Below, one piece after another: positions 50,989 to 60,476 of a DNA stretch of 64,000 nt (positions within the stretch are counted from its first letter, which is position 1; each line of letters opens with the position of its first letter). The notes beneath the pieces were generated by a model. It made no database searches. It was given only the letters and a program-made list of their open reading frames with translations, and was not told the origin of the DNA. The translations under genes were made by a program, and so were the position numbers. Origin of the DNA: Kribbella flavida DSM 17836 (lineage in GTDB: Bacteria > Actinomycetota > Actinomycetes > Propionibacteriales > Kribbellaceae); NCBI RefSeq assembly GCF_000024345.1, contig NC_013729.1, positions 3,782,001 to 3,846,000 on the forward strand, in the 5' to 3' direction.

Positions 50989-51129
50989 GGGGCGGACCGC
51001 CTTTGCACTGGAAGGGTGAGCGCAGAAGCACTGACAGTCACGATCTCCCAGCACACGGTGACAAGCAAGCCTTCGGTTGGATATTCACCATGAGTTCGGC
51101 AGTTCGGTAACTCCGGTGGCTTTCCGTCC

Positions 51130-51825
51130 TCACGCCGTACGCCGGACGTGCTGCAGCGTCGCCGCGAGCCAGGTCCAGGCGAGCACGATCGCAGCCCAGA
51201 AGGCGAGTGTGACCCCGGCGCCCGCGGAACCGGACGCGATGCCGGCGAACGCGGCCAGGAACAGCACACCGGTGGCGTACGAGGCGACTGCCCGACCGCG
51301 CCGGCAGGTCGCGGCGAAGCGGCGGCCGATCGCGACGCAGGCGATCACGAAGGCGAGGAAGCCGATCCCACCGGCGGCGAAGTGGGCGACGCCGTGCCAG
51401 CTCATCGCGACGGGCTGACCGTCGGGGGTTCCGGCCGGGAAGCCGAGCGCCGGGTCCGGCAGGAGAAGGCCGGCCGCCACTGTGCCGAGACCGAAGACCG
51501 TCAGCAGCCGAGGTGCCCACGTGCTGCCCAGCGCGCCACTGCGCCGCAGCCCGAGCGCGCCGAGGACGACAAGGACGCCGGTGACGACGAAGTTGGCGCT
51601 CTGGATCCAGCCGAGATCGCCGAGCGTCAGCATGCTGCCGGCGTGCTTGCGGGGGTCGAACCCGTCGCGGGTGAGCGCCTGGGCGGTCACGACCACGAGG
51701 TTCAGCGGCCCGGCGAGCACGCCGAGTCCGAGCAACGTCCTGGCCGGCGACGGCTGTGCTGACCCCGCGGCGTGCGCAGCACCGGCGGTCGACGGGGTGG
51801 GGAAGCCTGCGGTGGTGGTGTTCAT
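51130..51825 (-). CDS. DUF998-family membrane protein
   Basis: A 231-residue integral membrane protein with six predicted helices and the DUF998 layout: LLGLGVLAGPLNLVVVTAQ, then DPRKHAGSMLTLGDLGWIQ, and MSWHGVAHFAAGGIGF. The N-terminal 30 residues are a Ser/Ala/Thr-rich cytoplasmic tail. The function is unknown. The ATG at 51825 has AAGGAC 7 nt upstream. It lies 77 nt downstream of the cobalt/nickel importer operon and may be read through from it, but no functional link is evident. Confidence 0.82.
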   Translation of the reverse strand: MNTTTAGFPTPSTAGAAHAAGSAQPSPARTLLGLGVLAGPLNLVVVTAQALTRDGFDPRKHAGSMLTLGDLGWIQSANFVVTGVLVVLGALGLRRSGALGSTWAPRLLTVFGLGTVAAGLLLPDPALGFPAGTPDGQPVAMSWHGVAHFAAGGIGFLAFVIACVAIGRRFAATCRRGRAVASYATGVLFLAAFAGIASGSAGAGVTLAFWAAIVLAWTWLAATLQHVRRTA

Positions 51826-51902
51826 CGGCCTGTCCTTCCGGGTGGTGGTTTCACCAACGCGTCGGACGGATGCGGCCGGGATCGACACCGGGAGGGAAAT
51901 CG

Positions 51903-52673
51903 TCAGCGCTCGGGGCCAGGGACCGAGAGCGGGTCGAAGCCGTAGGGCAGTTCGAGGCGGTGAGCGGCCATCAGCGCCTGGTCGGCCAGCAGGTCGCGGG
52001 TCTTGCCGTCGGCGACGATGCGGCCGTCGTCCATCAGCAGGCTGCGCTCGCACAACTGCAGGGCGTACGGCAGGTCGTGGGTGATCATCAGCAGCGTGAC
52101 GTCCAGGCCGGACAGGATGTCGGCGAGCTCGCGCCGGCTGGCCGGGTCGAGGTTGCTCGACGGCTCGTCGAGCACGAGCACCTCCGGGCGCATCGCGAGC
52201 ACGGTGGCGACGGCGACCCGGCGACGCTGACCGAACGACAGATGATGCGGTGCGACGTCCGCGTGGTCCTGCATGCCGACCTGGACCAGTGCCTCGTGCA
52301 CCCGGTCCCGCAGTTCCGCGCCACGCAGCCCGAGGTTCGCCGGCCCGAAGGCGACGTCGTCGCGCACGGTCGGCATGAACAGCTGGTCGTCGGGATCCTG
52401 GAACACCAGCCCGACCTTGCGCCGGATCGCGGGCAGGTGCTCGCGGTGCAGGTCGGTGCCCCCGACCTGGATGCGCCCGCTGCCGGTGCCACCGGCCACC
52501 GAACCGAGAATGCCGTTCAGGTGCAGGACCAACGTCGTCTTGCCCGCGCCGTTCGGACCGAGCAAAGCGACCCGCTCCCCGCGCTGCACGGTGAAGTCCA
52601 CCCCGAACAACGCCTGCCGGCCGTCGGGGTAGGCGAAGACCAGACGCTCGACGTGGATCGAAGGACCGCTCAC
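51903..52673 (-). CDS. cbiO: ECF transporter ATPase, cobalt/nickel-type (CbiO)
   Basis: A 256-residue ABC ATPase. The Walker A motif is GPNGAGKTTL, the Q-loop region VFQDPDDQLF is typical of CbiO, the signature is HLSFGQRRRVA, and Walker B is VLVLDEPSSNLDP. It would energise metal uptake together with CbiQ and CbiM. The GTG start overlaps the cbiQ stop (GTGA, 52670-52673). Nickel (NikO) and cobalt (CbiO) versions cannot be told apart by sequence alone. Confidence 0.9.
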   Translation of the reverse strand: MSGPSIHVERLVFAYPDGRQALFGVDFTVQRGERVALLGPNGAGKTTLVLHLNGILGSVAGGTGSGRIQVGGTDLHREHLPAIRRKVGLVFQDPDDQLFMPTVRDDVAFGPANLGLRGAELRDRVHEALVQVGMQDHADVAPHHLSFGQRRRVAVATVLAMRPEVLVLDEPSSNLDPASRRELADILSGLDVTLLMITHDLPYALQLCERSLLMDDGRIVADGKTRDLLADQALMAAHRLELPYGFDPLSVPGPER

Positions 52674-53437
52674 AAGCCGACCACCCTAGCCGCGACCGCC
52701 ACGGCCACCGCCGCCAGGGACATCGCCAGCCCTTCCAGCCACTGCGCCCGCCCCGCACCACCGACGGCGAGTTGCGGCATCCGCCCGGTGTAGCCGCGGG
52801 ACTGCATCGCCAGGTGCACCCGCTCGCCGCGCTCGAAGCTGCGCACGAACAGCGCACCGACACCGCCGGCGACCGCCGTCAGCTGACCCGCGCGACCGCC
52901 GGCGTACCCGCGCGACTCGCGGGCGATCCGCATCCGGTGCAGGTCGTCAGACACCACACCGAGGTAGCGGACCATGAACGACAGGATCGCCACCAGCGTC
53001 GGCGGCAGCCGCAACCGCTCGAGCCCGGCGAGCAGGTCACGCGGACTCGTCGTCGCCGACAGCACGATCGCCGCCAGTACGCCGAGTGTGCCCTTGGCGA
53101 GCACGTTCCAGGCGCCGAGCACGCCGGACTGCGACAGCGACACCCCGAGCACCTCGACGCTCGGACCGGTCGCCACGAACGGCAGCAGCAGCGCGAACAC
53201 GATGAACGGCGTCTCCACCGCGAGGCGCCGCAGCACGGTCGTGAGCGGGAGCTTGGCGATGGCGACACAGCCGGCCAGCAGCACGGCGTACAGCGCGAAG
53301 GCCCAGAAGACGGCGGCCGGGGTGGAGACCACGGCGAGCACGAACAGCAGCAGGGCGACGATCTTCACCTGCGCCGGCAACCGGTGGATCCGGCTGCCGG
53401 TGAGCACGAGCAGGCCGTCCCCGGCGGCAGCGCTCAC
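52670..53437 (-). CDS. cbiQ: ECF transporter transmembrane protein, cobalt/nickel-type (CbiQ)
   Basis: The 255-residue T-component has five or so membrane helices and the two Ala-Arg-Gly coupling helices: RIARESRGYAGG and LAMQSRGYTGRMP. These motifs bind the ATPase groove. It begins with GTG at 53437 and lies 28 nt after the cbiM stop. It joins CbiM and CbiO into the group I ECF importer. Confidence 0.9.
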   Translation of the reverse strand: MSAAAGDGLLVLTGSRIHRLPAQVKIVALLLFVLAVVSTPAAVFWAFALYAVLLAGCVAIAKLPLTTVLRRLAVETPFIVFALLLPFVATGPSVEVLGVSLSQSGVLGAWNVLAKGTLGVLAAIVLSATTSPRDLLAGLERLRLPPTLVAILSFMVRYLGVVSDDLHRMRIARESRGYAGGRAGQLTAVAGGVGALFVRSFERGERVHLAMQSRGYTGRMPQLAVGGAGRAQWLEGLAMSLAAVAVAVAARVVGL

Positions 53438-53465
53438 GACGACCTCAGCCGGACCGCCGGCGGCA

Positions 53466-54497
53466 TCAAACGACCTTGTCGGCGCGGGCCGCGGAGCGCA
53501 GGGAGGCGAGCTTGGCGACCGCCAGGCCGACCGCGATCGTGACCAGCACGCCGATGATGCCGGCCAGCGCGCCGGAGACCTGACCGTTGCCGATGCCGCT
53601 CACGCCGTAGTCGGCGAGCGGGCTGCCGGCCACCGCGGAGTCCTTCGCGGCGCTCTCGAAGCCGAGCTTGCCGCCGACGAACTCCAGACCGTCGGGGTGC
53701 GCGCTCGCGAACAGGCTGACGAAGCCGGCGATGAGCAGGGTGACCGCGACGCCGACGCCGAGGCTGCGCCCGGCAGGCTTGGCCGCGATCAGCCGGTCCG
53801 GCGACACGGTCGTGGAGTTGCCGTCGGCGCCGACCAGGACGAGGTCGGAGCGCAGGTGCCGGGCAGCGTACACGAGGTCGGGACGGGTCGCGACCACCGC
53901 ACTCAGCACGGCCGCGGTGATCACCGCCTCACCGAGCCCGATCAGGACGTGCCAGCCGACCATCGCGGTCATCAGTTGGCCGAGCGGGATCTCGACCGCG
54001 CCCCCGGCGGCGTACAGGCCGGTGAAGGCGAGTGCCGCGGCCGGGACGGAGACCAGTGCGCCGAGCGCTGCCGACGGGACGATGGTGCCCACCCGCTTCG
54101 GCAGCACCTGGATCAGGGCGCGGGTGACGAAGTAGCCGACCAGGACCGTGACCAGTCCCATCAGTGTGATGTTGGTGCCGAGCGCGGTCAGGCCGCCGTC
54201 GGCGAACAGCAGTCCCTGCACGAGCAGCACGGTCGACATCACCAGCACCGCCGTCCACGGACCGACCAGTGCGGCGGCGAGCACTCCGCCGAGCAGGTGC
54301 CCGCTGGTGCCGGCGCCGACCGGGAAGTTCACCATCTGCACGGCGAAGACGAAGGCCGCGGTCAGCCCGGCCAGCGCCGGCCCGGTCTCGCGGATCTCTT
54401 GGTTGGCGCGCCGCAGGCTGACCCCGACGGCACCGGCCGCGATCAGTCCGGTCGCCAGCGACGTCGGTGCGTCGAAGAACCCGTCAGGAACGTGCAT
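53466..54497 (-). CDS. cbiM: Cobalt/nickel ECF substrate-binding component, CbiM fused to CbiN-like domain
   Basis: The 343-residue membrane protein starts MHVPDGFFDAPTS, the CbiM/NikM N-terminus in which the amino group and His2 bind the metal. The motifs FVFAVQMVNFPVGAGTSGHL and VGWHVLIGLGEA are typical. The C-terminal 100 residues carry the AHPDGLEFVG motif of PDGLE/CbiN-like proteins, so the M and N components are fused. It is the first gene of the operon. No cobalamin riboswitch was found upstream. Confidence 0.9.
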   Translation of the reverse strand: MHVPDGFFDAPTSLATGLIAAGAVGVSLRRANQEIRETGPALAGLTAAFVFAVQMVNFPVGAGTSGHLLGGVLAAALVGPWTAVLVMSTVLLVQGLLFADGGLTALGTNITLMGLVTVLVGYFVTRALIQVLPKRVGTIVPSAALGALVSVPAAALAFTGLYAAGGAVEIPLGQLMTAMVGWHVLIGLGEAVITAAVLSAVVATRPDLVYAARHLRSDLVLVGADGNSTTVSPDRLIAAKPAGRSLGVGVAVTLLIAGFVSLFASAHPDGLEFVGGKLGFESAAKDSAVAGSPLADYGVSGIGNGQVSGALAGIIGVLVTIAVGLAVAKLASLRSAARADKVV

Positions 54498-54647
54498 GCG
54501 CACATTCTTGAGGCACCTGCGACCGGATCGCAACAATCGCTCGCCGGTCACCGGCGCGTCAGCACCGGGTTCACCCACGCTGCCTACCCTGTCGCCCCCG
54601 CAACGGCACGGGGCGCTGGCGGCGAATTCCTCCGGTCCCGGCGACAA

Positions 54648-54680
54648 CGGCGCGTCCACCGGGTCCAGGTGGACGCGCCG
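54648..54680. promoter_or_regulatory. 13-bp hairpin in divergent cbiM/phosphodiesterase region
   Basis: Positions 54648-54660 and 54668-54680 form a perfect 13-bp stem with a 7-nt loop, in the gap between divergent starts at 54497 and 54723. It does not lie after any gene, so it is not an ordinary terminator. It may be an operator or a leader structure for cbiM. Confidence 0.55.
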
Positions 54681-54722
54681 GCCGGCGGCTAGCCTGCTGG
54701 TCTATCCGAGGAGGCAGCAGAA

Positions 54723-55472
54723 TTGTTCGTGATCGCTCACTTGAGTGACCCGCACCTGGACGGAACGCCCGAGGCACAGGACCGGCTGCGCCGCGTGACG
54801 GCGTACGTGCGGTCGTTCACCCGGCCGGTTGACGTCGTCCTGGTCACCGGCGACCTGGCCGACCACGGCACGGAGTACGCCGAGGTCGCCGCGGAGCTGG
54901 CCGCCTTCGACGTCCCGGTGCTCGTGCTCCCCGGCAACCACGACCTCAGTGAGCCGTTCCGCGCCGGTCTCACGGCGTACGTCGACTCCCCCGGCGCCGG
55001 TCATCCCGTGCACCAGGTCCGGGACGTCGGCGGCGCCCGGTTCGTGCTGCTCGACACCACCGTGCCCGGCGAGGACCACGGCGAGCTCGCCGCGGAATCC
55101 CTCGGCTGGCTGGACGGGGTACTGTCCGAGCCCACTGACGGGCCGGTTTTTGTCGCGTTCCACCACCCGCCCGTCGGTCTGCACGCCCCGGCGATCGACC
55201 AGTGGCTGCTGCGGGACGCCGCGCCGTTCGCCGCCGTCCTGCGCCGGCACCCCGTCACCGCCTTGTTCGCCGGTCACCTGCACAACGGCGTCGCCACGAC
55301 CTTCGCCGATCTCCCGCTCCTGCTGGCGCCGGGGATCCGCTCAGCCGTCCCGCTGCCGTTCGAACCCGCGGCCGCCCAGGGCTTGCTCGACCCGACCGCT
55401 CCCCCGGGCCTGGCCCTCCACCTCCACACGCCGGACGCCGCCGTGGTCACCAAGTTCGTCCACCTGCCGTAG
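54723..55472 (+). CDS. Calcineurin-like metallophosphoesterase (CpdA-like)
   Basis: The 249-residue protein has all metallophosphoesterase motifs: LSDPHLDG, VTGDLADHG, LPGNHDLSE, VAFHHPPVG and FAGHLHNG. This set fits class III cyclic nucleotide phosphodiesterases of the CpdA/GpdQ type, which hydrolyse cAMP or phosphodiesters with two metal ions. The TTG at 54723 is chosen because AGGAGG is 8 nt upstream; GTG at 54729 is possible. A strong hairpin terminator follows. Confidence 0.88.
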   Translation: MFVIAHLSDPHLDGTPEAQDRLRRVTAYVRSFTRPVDVVLVTGDLADHGTEYAEVAAELAAFDVPVLVLPGNHDLSEPFRAGLTAYVDSPGAGHPVHQVRDVGGARFVLLDTTVPGEDHGELAAESLGWLDGVLSEPTDGPVFVAFHHPPVGLHAPAIDQWLLRDAAPFAAVLRRHPVTALFAGHLHNGVATTFADLPLLLAPGIRSAVPLPFEPAAAQGLLDPTAPPGLALHLHTPDAAVVTKFVHLP

Positions 55473-55487
55473 CAGGCCCGCACGACA

Positions 55488-55532
55488 ACGGCGGCGACCA
55501 CCAGGAAGTGTGCTTCCCGTGGTCGCCGCCGT
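55488..55532. terminator. Bidirectional hairpin terminator
   Basis: A perfect 14-bp stem (55488-55501 with 55519-55532) encloses a second short stem, GGAAG (55504-55508) with CTTCC (55513-55517). It separates the phosphodiesterase gene from the convergent lipoamide dehydrogenase gene. Confidence 0.85.
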
Positions 55533-55552
55533 GGTGAGCGCGGAGCCTGGCG

Positions 55553-56950
55553 TCAGAAGTTGATCATGTGGCCCTCGAGGCCGTGGAAGGCCTCCTGCAG
55601 GGCTTCGCTCAGGGTCGGGTGGGCGTGCACGTTGCGGGCGAGTTCCTTGGTGGTCAGGTCCCACTTCTGGGCCAGCGTGAGCTCGGGCAGCAGCTCGGTG
55701 ACCTCGGGGCCGATCAGGTGGGCGCCCAGCAGCTCGCCGTACTTGGCGTCGCTGATCACCTTGACGAAACCGGTGGCGTCGCCCAGGCCGTGCGCCTTGC
55801 CGTTGGCGGTGAAGGGGAACTTGGCGACCTTGACGTCGTAGCCCTTCTCCTTGGCCTGCTCCTCGGTGTAGCCGAAGCTGGCGACCTGGGGCTGGCAGAA
55901 GGTGGCCCGCGGGATCATCACGTAGTCCAGCTCCATCGTCTCGTGCCCGGCGATGGTCTCGGCCGCGATCACGCCCATCGCCTCGGCGGCGTGGGCGAGC
56001 ATCAGCTTCGCGTTCACGTCGCCGATGGCGAAGATGTTCGGCACGTTCGTGCGCAGGAAGCCGTCGACGTCGATCGCGCCGCGCTCGGTCAGCTTCACGC
56101 CGATCTTGTCCAGGCCGTAGCCGTCGACGCGCGGCTGGAAGCCGATCGCCTGCATCACCTTGTCGGCCTCCAGCGTCTGCTGGTTGCCGTCCTTGCCGGT
56201 GACGGTGACCTTCACCTTGTCGCCGGAGTCGTCGATCGTGTCGACCCGGGTCGAGGTGAGCACGTCGACGCCGAGCTTCTTGTACGCCTTCGCGAGCTCC
56301 TTGGAGACCTCGACGTCCTCCAGCGGGACGATCCGGTCCAGGAACTCCACGATCGTCACCTTGACGCCGTAGTTGGCCAGCACGTACGCGAACTCGACGC
56401 CGATCGCACCGGCGCCGGCGATCACGATGCTGCCGGGCAGCTCCTCGGTGAGGATCTGCTCCTCGTAGGTCACCACCCGGTCGCTCAGCTGGGTGCCGGG
56501 CAGCAGCTTGGTGGTCGCGCCGGTCGCGATGATGCAGTGGTCGAAGGTGACGGTCTCCGAGGCGCCGTCGTTCAGCGCGACGTCGAGGGTGTTGGCGTCG
56601 ACGAAGCTGCCCCAGCCGTCGAACTCGGTGATGCCGTTCTTCTTCATCAGGAAGTGCACGCCCTTGACGCGGCCGTCGGCCACCTTCCGGCTGCGCTGCA
56701 CGGCCGTCGGGAAGTCGAAGCTCACCTCGCCGCTGATGCCGAAGGTCTTCGCCTCCTTGCCGAAGATGTGCGCCAGCTCGGCGTTGCGCAGCAGCGCCTT
56801 GGACGGGATGCAGCCCACGTTCAGGCAGACACCGCCCCAGTACTTCTTCTCGATGATGGCGGTCTTGAGCCCGAGCTGGGCGGCGCGGATCGCCGCGACG
56901 TACCCACCCGGGCCGGCGCCGAGGACAACAACGTCAAAGTGCGAGGCCAT
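55553..56950 (-). CDS. lpdA: Dihydrolipoyl dehydrogenase
   Basis: The 465-residue flavoprotein is the E3 subunit of 2-oxo acid dehydrogenase complexes. The FAD-binding motif is [20 protein letters not shown], the redox disulfide is in [15 protein letters not shown], the NAD-binding motif is [15 protein letters not shown], and the C-terminal active-site His lies in [13 protein letters not shown]. It reoxidises dihydrolipoamide with NAD+. A -10-like TAAAGT ends 7 nt before the ATG on the coding strand, so the mRNA is probably leaderless. The usual E1/E2 genes are not adjacent. Confidence 0.95.
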   Translation of the reverse strand: MASHFDVVVLGAGPGGYVAAIRAAQLGLKTAIIEKKYWGGVCLNVGCIPSKALLRNAELAHIFGKEAKTFGISGEVSFDFPTAVQRSRKVADGRVKGVHFLMKKNGITEFDGWGSFVDANTLDVALNDGASETVTFDHCIIATGATTKLLPGTQLSDRVVTYEEQILTEELPGSIVIAGAGAIGVEFAYVLANYGVKVTIVEFLDRIVPLEDVEVSKELAKAYKKLGVDVLTSTRVDTIDDSGDKVKVTVTGKDGNQQTLEADKVMQAIGFQPRVDGYGLDKIGVKLTERGAIDVDGFLRTNVPNIFAIGDVNAKLMLAHAAEAMGVIAAETIAGHETMELDYVMIPRATFCQPQVASFGYTEEQAKEKGYDVKVAKFPFTANGKAHGLGDATGFVKVISDAKYGELLGAHLIGPEVTELLPELTLAQKWDLTTKELARNVHAHPTLSEALQEAFHGLEGHMINF

Positions 56951-57129
56951 GCGATGAACTTTAGTGCCTCGCGCCAGCTGCCCGTGCCGGTGGGCCGCCC
57001 CGCGCCCGGCCGGGTGGTGGTCACGATCGGTGAGCAGGGCTTCCGCCCGGCCCCGCCGACGCCTACGCTGGCCTCGCACGGGGGCCGTCCTCCTTCGTGC
57101 GCGTGGGGCGAGAAGCCGATGGGGGCCGG

Positions 57130-59244
57130 ATGAGGAACAGGCGCGGGCTGCGGTTCGCCGCACTGGGCACGCTGCTGGCCGGCTTCGCCCTGCCCGCGTA
57201 CGCCGACGACCCCACGCCGCCGCCGGCCTCGGTGACCGACGTGAACCGGTCGCTGGAGCAGCTGCAGGCCGAGGCCGCCGCCGTGCAGGCCGACTTCGCC
57301 AAGGCCACCATCGCCTACACCAACGCGCTGCGGACCGCCCAGGCCACCGAGGCCGCCGCCAAGCGGGCCGAACAGTTCGCCGCCACTAAGAAGACACGCT
57401 CCGAGGCCGAGCGGCGCAAGCTCGGGCTGCTCACCGCCCAGGCTTACCAGCTGGGCATCCCGACCGCGCTGGGCGCCGAGTCGATGCTCTGGTCCCTGGC
57501 CCCCGTCGCGGAGAACCTGCAGGAGATCGCCGACCGGCAGACCGCCATCAAGCAGCTCAGCAGCAACCAGGTCGCGCAGTACAACGCGGCCAGCGCCGCG
57601 GAGAACGCAGCCGGGACGGCCGCCAACGACGCGACCACCAAACGCAAGGCCGCCGACGCCGCGGCCACGAAGGCCCGTCAGCTGAGCCAGGAGGTGCAGC
57701 AGAAGGCGGCGAACGCCGCGATGACGATGCAGGGCCAGCTCGCCGACCTGGCCGGCGCCACCCAGCTCTCGCAGCAGCTGCAGTCGACCCGCAACCAGCA
57801 GGCCAAGTCCCGCTGGCAGACCTATCTGGCCGAGCTCGCGGCCGCCGGGGTGAAGGCGCCCGCCGCGAGCGCTCTGCGCAACCCGGGGAAGCTGCCGGCC
57901 GGTCTGAAGCCGTTGACCGCCGCCGGCAAGCCGGTGCCCGGCGCCGCCTCCGTCGTCGACGGTGGCCGCGCGGTCCGGGTGCTGCCGGCCGAGACGATCC
58001 ACGCGGTCAACCAGGCGTTCGCCCTGCTCGGCAAGCCGTACGGCGTCGCCGCCACCGGCCCGGAAAAATACGGCTGCCTCGGCGCCGCCCGGACCGCCTG
58101 GCAGCCCTACACGACGCTGCCGAACCTGATCGGCAAGGTCTACCCGAACTACCAGCAGGTGCCGGGCGCCTCGGTCCAGCCGGGCGACCTGTTGGTGATG
58201 GGCAGCCGCTCGGTCGGCCTGTTCCACATCGGCATCGCGCTCGACGGTGGCGAGATGATCGCCGCCGACGAAGGCAAGGGCTCGGTCGTGGTCACCGCCG
58301 TCCCGGACAGCCTGTACGCCGCGCTCCGGCCGACGCTGGGCAAGCCGGTCAAGCCCCAGGTTGCCCCGGCCGCGACCTCCGAGGCGTACGCGTTCCGCTG
58401 CGGCAACACCGCCACGTCGTACGACGTCGGCAGCGGCGCGTGGACCTGGCCGCTGGCCGACGGCAGGTACGAGATCGGCACGCCGTACGGCCAGTCCGGC
58501 GCGCTGTGGTCCAGCGGCGTGCACACCGGTCAGGACTTCCCCGCCGCCACCGGTACGCCGGTCCGGGCGGTCACCGCGGGCACGATCCGGGTCGAGCACC
58601 CGGCCTGGGCCGGCAACCTGGTCCGGATCGATCACGGCAACGGCCTGGAGACGCTGTACGCGCACCTCAGCTCGATCACTGTCGCCGACGGCAGCCGGGT
58701 CGCCGCCGGCCAGCAGATCGGTGCGGTCGGCAATGAAGGCAACTCGACCGGCCCGCACCTGCACTTCGAGGTCCGGCTCGGCGGCGACCCGGTCAACCCG
58801 ATGTCGTTCCTGGCGACCGGCAGCACGAGTCTGGGCTGGGGTGGCTACAGCAACGGCATGATCCCGCTGTCCAAGCTCTGTGCCGTCGGCAACGGTCACT
58901 CGCTGCGCTGCGACGCCGCGGCGGCCTACTCGCAGCTGGCCACGGCCTACCGGAACCGCTTCGGCAAGGCGCTGTGCATCACCGACTCCTACCGCTCCTA
59001 CGCCTCCCAGGTCGACCTGTACGGCCGCAAGCCGTCGCTCGCCGCCCTGCCCGGTACGTCGAACCACGGCTGGGGCGTCGCCATCGACCTGTGCGGCGGC
59101 GTCGACCGGTTCGGCACCGCCCAGCACCAGTGGATGGTGCAGAACGCCGCGGCGTACGGCTGGGTGCACCCGGAGTGGGCCAAGCAGGGCGGCAACCGCG
59201 AGGAGCCGTGGCACTGGGAGTTCGGCCGCCCTGCCAGTGCGTGA
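57130..59244 (+). CDS. Secreted multi-domain peptidoglycan hydrolase (NlpC/P60-like, M23, VanY)
   Basis: The 704-residue secreted protein has a signal peptide, then a coiled-coil region (about residues 35-250) like RipA-type hydrolases. Next is an NlpC/P60-like domain with Cys316 in [12 protein letters not shown] and His366 in [11 protein letters not shown]. An M23 domain follows, with HTGQD (His465) and GPHLHFEV (His543 and His545). Last is a VanY/M15B carboxypeptidase domain with [12 protein letters not shown] (His646) and EPWHWEFG (His695). All M23 and VanY metal ligands are intact. The Cys motif lacks the usual CSG, so the first domain's activity is uncertain. It should cleave several peptidoglycan bonds outside the membrane. 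Confidence 0.87.
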   Translation: MRNRRGLRFAALGTLLAGFALPAYADDPTPPPASVTDVNRSLEQLQAEAAAVQADFAKATIAYTNALRTAQATEAAAKRAEQFAATKKTRSEAERRKLGLLTAQAYQLGIPTALGAESMLWSLAPVAENLQEIADRQTAIKQLSSNQVAQYNAASAAENAAGTAANDATTKRKAADAAATKARQLSQEVQQKAANAAMTMQGQLADLAGATQLSQQLQSTRNQQAKSRWQTYLAELAAAGVKAPAASALRNPGKLPAGLKPLTAAGKPVPGAASVVDGGRAVRVLPAETIHAVNQAFALLGKPYGVAATGPEKYGCLGAARTAWQPYTTLPNLIGKVYPNYQQVPGASVQPGDLLVMGSRSVGLFHIGIALDGGEMIAADEGKGSVVVTAVPDSLYAALRPTLGKPVKPQVAPAATSEAYAFRCGNTATSYDVGSGAWTWPLADGRYEIGTPYGQSGALWSSGVHTGQDFPAATGTPVRAVTAGTIRVEHPAWAGNLVRIDHGNGLETLYAHLSSITVADGSRVAAGQQIGAVGNEGNSTGPHLHFEVRLGGDPVNPMSFLATGSTSLGWGGYSNGMIPLSKLCAVGNGHSLRCDAAAAYSQLATAYRNRFGKALCITDSYRSYASQVDLYGRKPSLAALPGTSNHGWGVAIDLCGGVDRFGTAQHQWMVQNAAAYGWVHPEWAKQGGNREEPWHWEFGRPASA

Positions 59245-59352
59245 CCATGGTTTGAGCAGCGGGTGAACACTGCCTGACCAGGGTGGAATTCAGGGCCGAG
59301 TCAGGGGTCACAGTTGCCAGGAACGAGCCCCTGCAGCACGTACGCTGTGGTG

Positions 59353-59811
59353 GTGGCCGAGCAGACCAGTCCGGACCGCACGGACGACAACATCACGCTG
59401 GACGCCCAGGACGACCGCTGGGAGTGGCGGCGCAGGATCCGTGCTGATCCGCGCAAGCACGCGATCTACCGGATCGGCGTGGGCGTGGTCGGTGGCGTGC
59501 TGATCATCGCCGCCCCGCTGACCGGCTGGCTGCCGGGACCGGGCGGCATTCCCTTGTTCATCGCGGGTCTGGCCGTGCTGGCCAGCGAGTTCGAGTGGGC
59601 CCAGCGGCTGCTGTACCGGGTGAAGGGCTGGGTCCAGGAGCTCACCGCCTGGACGGGCAAGCAGCCGGCCTGGCTGAAGGCGCTCGGGACGCTCGCGCTG
59701 TTCGTCTGCGTCCTGGTGGGAATCTGGCTCTACCTGGCCGTGCTGGGCGTGCCCGGCTGGCTGCCGGACAGCTGGGAGTCGTTCCTGCACAAGCTTCCGC
59801 TGCTGAAGTAG
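59353..59811 (+). CDS. PGPGW-type transmembrane protein (TIGR02611-like)
   Basis: The 152-residue membrane protein has the GWLPGPGGIPLFIAGLAVLA segment of the PGPGW/TIGR02611 family and two or three predicted helices, with a charged N-terminal tail. The function is unknown. Three consecutive GTG codons (59347-59355) could start it. I prefer 59353 because TACGCT at 59341-59346 is a -10-like element 6 nt upstream, giving a leaderless mRNA. It ends 2 nt before the convergent TetR gene's stop. Confidence 0.75.
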   Translation: MAEQTSPDRTDDNITLDAQDDRWEWRRRIRADPRKHAIYRIGVGVVGGVLIIAAPLTGWLPGPGGIPLFIAGLAVLASEFEWAQRLLYRVKGWVQELTAWTGKQPAWLKALGTLALFVCVLVGIWLYLAVLGVPGWLPDSWESFLHKLPLLK

Positions 59812-59813
59812 GA

Positions 59814-60371
59814 CTACCTCAGCAACCACTGCCTGGTCAGCTCGAGCACGTCCGCGCGCGTGCGCTCACCGTGGCGCGCGGCCACCAACGAGTTGCCGAT
59901 CCGCAGCGTGAAGGCGAGCAGGCTGCGCACCTCGACGTCCTCCTCGTCCTCGCAGATGCCGCCGAACAGCAGCCGCAGGTAGTCCATCCGGCGGTCGTCC
60001 ACCCGCTGGAGCCGGCGTGCGACCTGCTCGTCGCGCCGGGCCCAGTCGCGGATCGCCAGGTCGGCGGCGGTACCGGTCACCGGCACGTCCGGTGCCGCGA
60101 CCAGGGTGAACAGCCGGTCCAGCCGGGTCCGGGCGTCGCCGCCCTCGCTCTCGACCCGCTCGATGAGCGCCTCGGTGGTCTCCCGCTCCCAGGTGTCGAG
60201 GATCTCGGTGAGCAGCGCGTCGCGGTTCTTGAAGTAGCCGTAGAAGCCGCCCTTGGTGACGCCGAGCGCCTGGGCGATCGGCTCGATCCGGACGGCTTCC
60301 GGGCCGCCGGCCGCGAGCATCCGCAGCCCCTGCTCGATCCAGCGGCCGCGCGGTGTCCGGGTCGCACCCAC
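59814..60371 (-). CDS. TetR-family transcriptional regulator
   Basis: The 185-residue protein is a TetR regulator. The helix-turn-helix is in residues 1-50, with IEPIAQALGVTKGGFYGYFK. The C-terminal half is an all-helical ligand domain. The GTG at 60371 has AGGAG 9 nt upstream. It is divergent from the DUF2867 gene at 60477; two palindromic operators lie between them, so it should repress both genes. Confidence 0.9.
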   Translation of the reverse strand: MGATRTPRGRWIEQGLRMLAAGGPEAVRIEPIAQALGVTKGGFYGYFKNRDALLTEILDTWERETTEALIERVESEGGDARTRLDRLFTLVAAPDVPVTGTAADLAIRDWARRDEQVARRLQRVDDRRMDYLRLLFGGICEDEEDVEVRSLLAFTLRIGNSLVAARHGERTRADVLELTRQWLLR

Positions 60372-60399
60372 GCTGTGTCTCCTCTCACATCGCGCCGAT

Positions 60400-60451
60400 C
60401 TGTACGCCACCGTACAGACCGGTCTACGGTCGTTGTGTACGGCATCGTATA
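60400..60451. promoter_or_regulatory. Two TetR-type operators
   Basis: CTGTACG and CGTACAG (60400-60406 and 60411-60417) form a perfect 7-bp inverted repeat with a 4-bp gap. A second site, TGTACG and CGTATA (60436-60441 and 60446-60451), has the same 4-bp gap and one mismatch, and overlaps the promoter of the DUF2867 gene. Confidence 0.72.
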
Positions 60452-60476
60452 GCCGACTGCTGCGAAGGGCCCACCG

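Noticed and set aside
54498-54722. Cobalamin riboswitch upstream of cbiM
   Set aside because: I looked for the B12-box region and the conserved core of cobalamin riboswitches on the minus strand and did not find them; only the 13-bp hairpin is present.
59290-59352. Complete -35/-10 promoter for the PGPGW-type gene
   Set aside because: A -10-like TACGCT is well placed, but the nearest TTGCCA is 21 bp upstream, too far for a confident -35 box.
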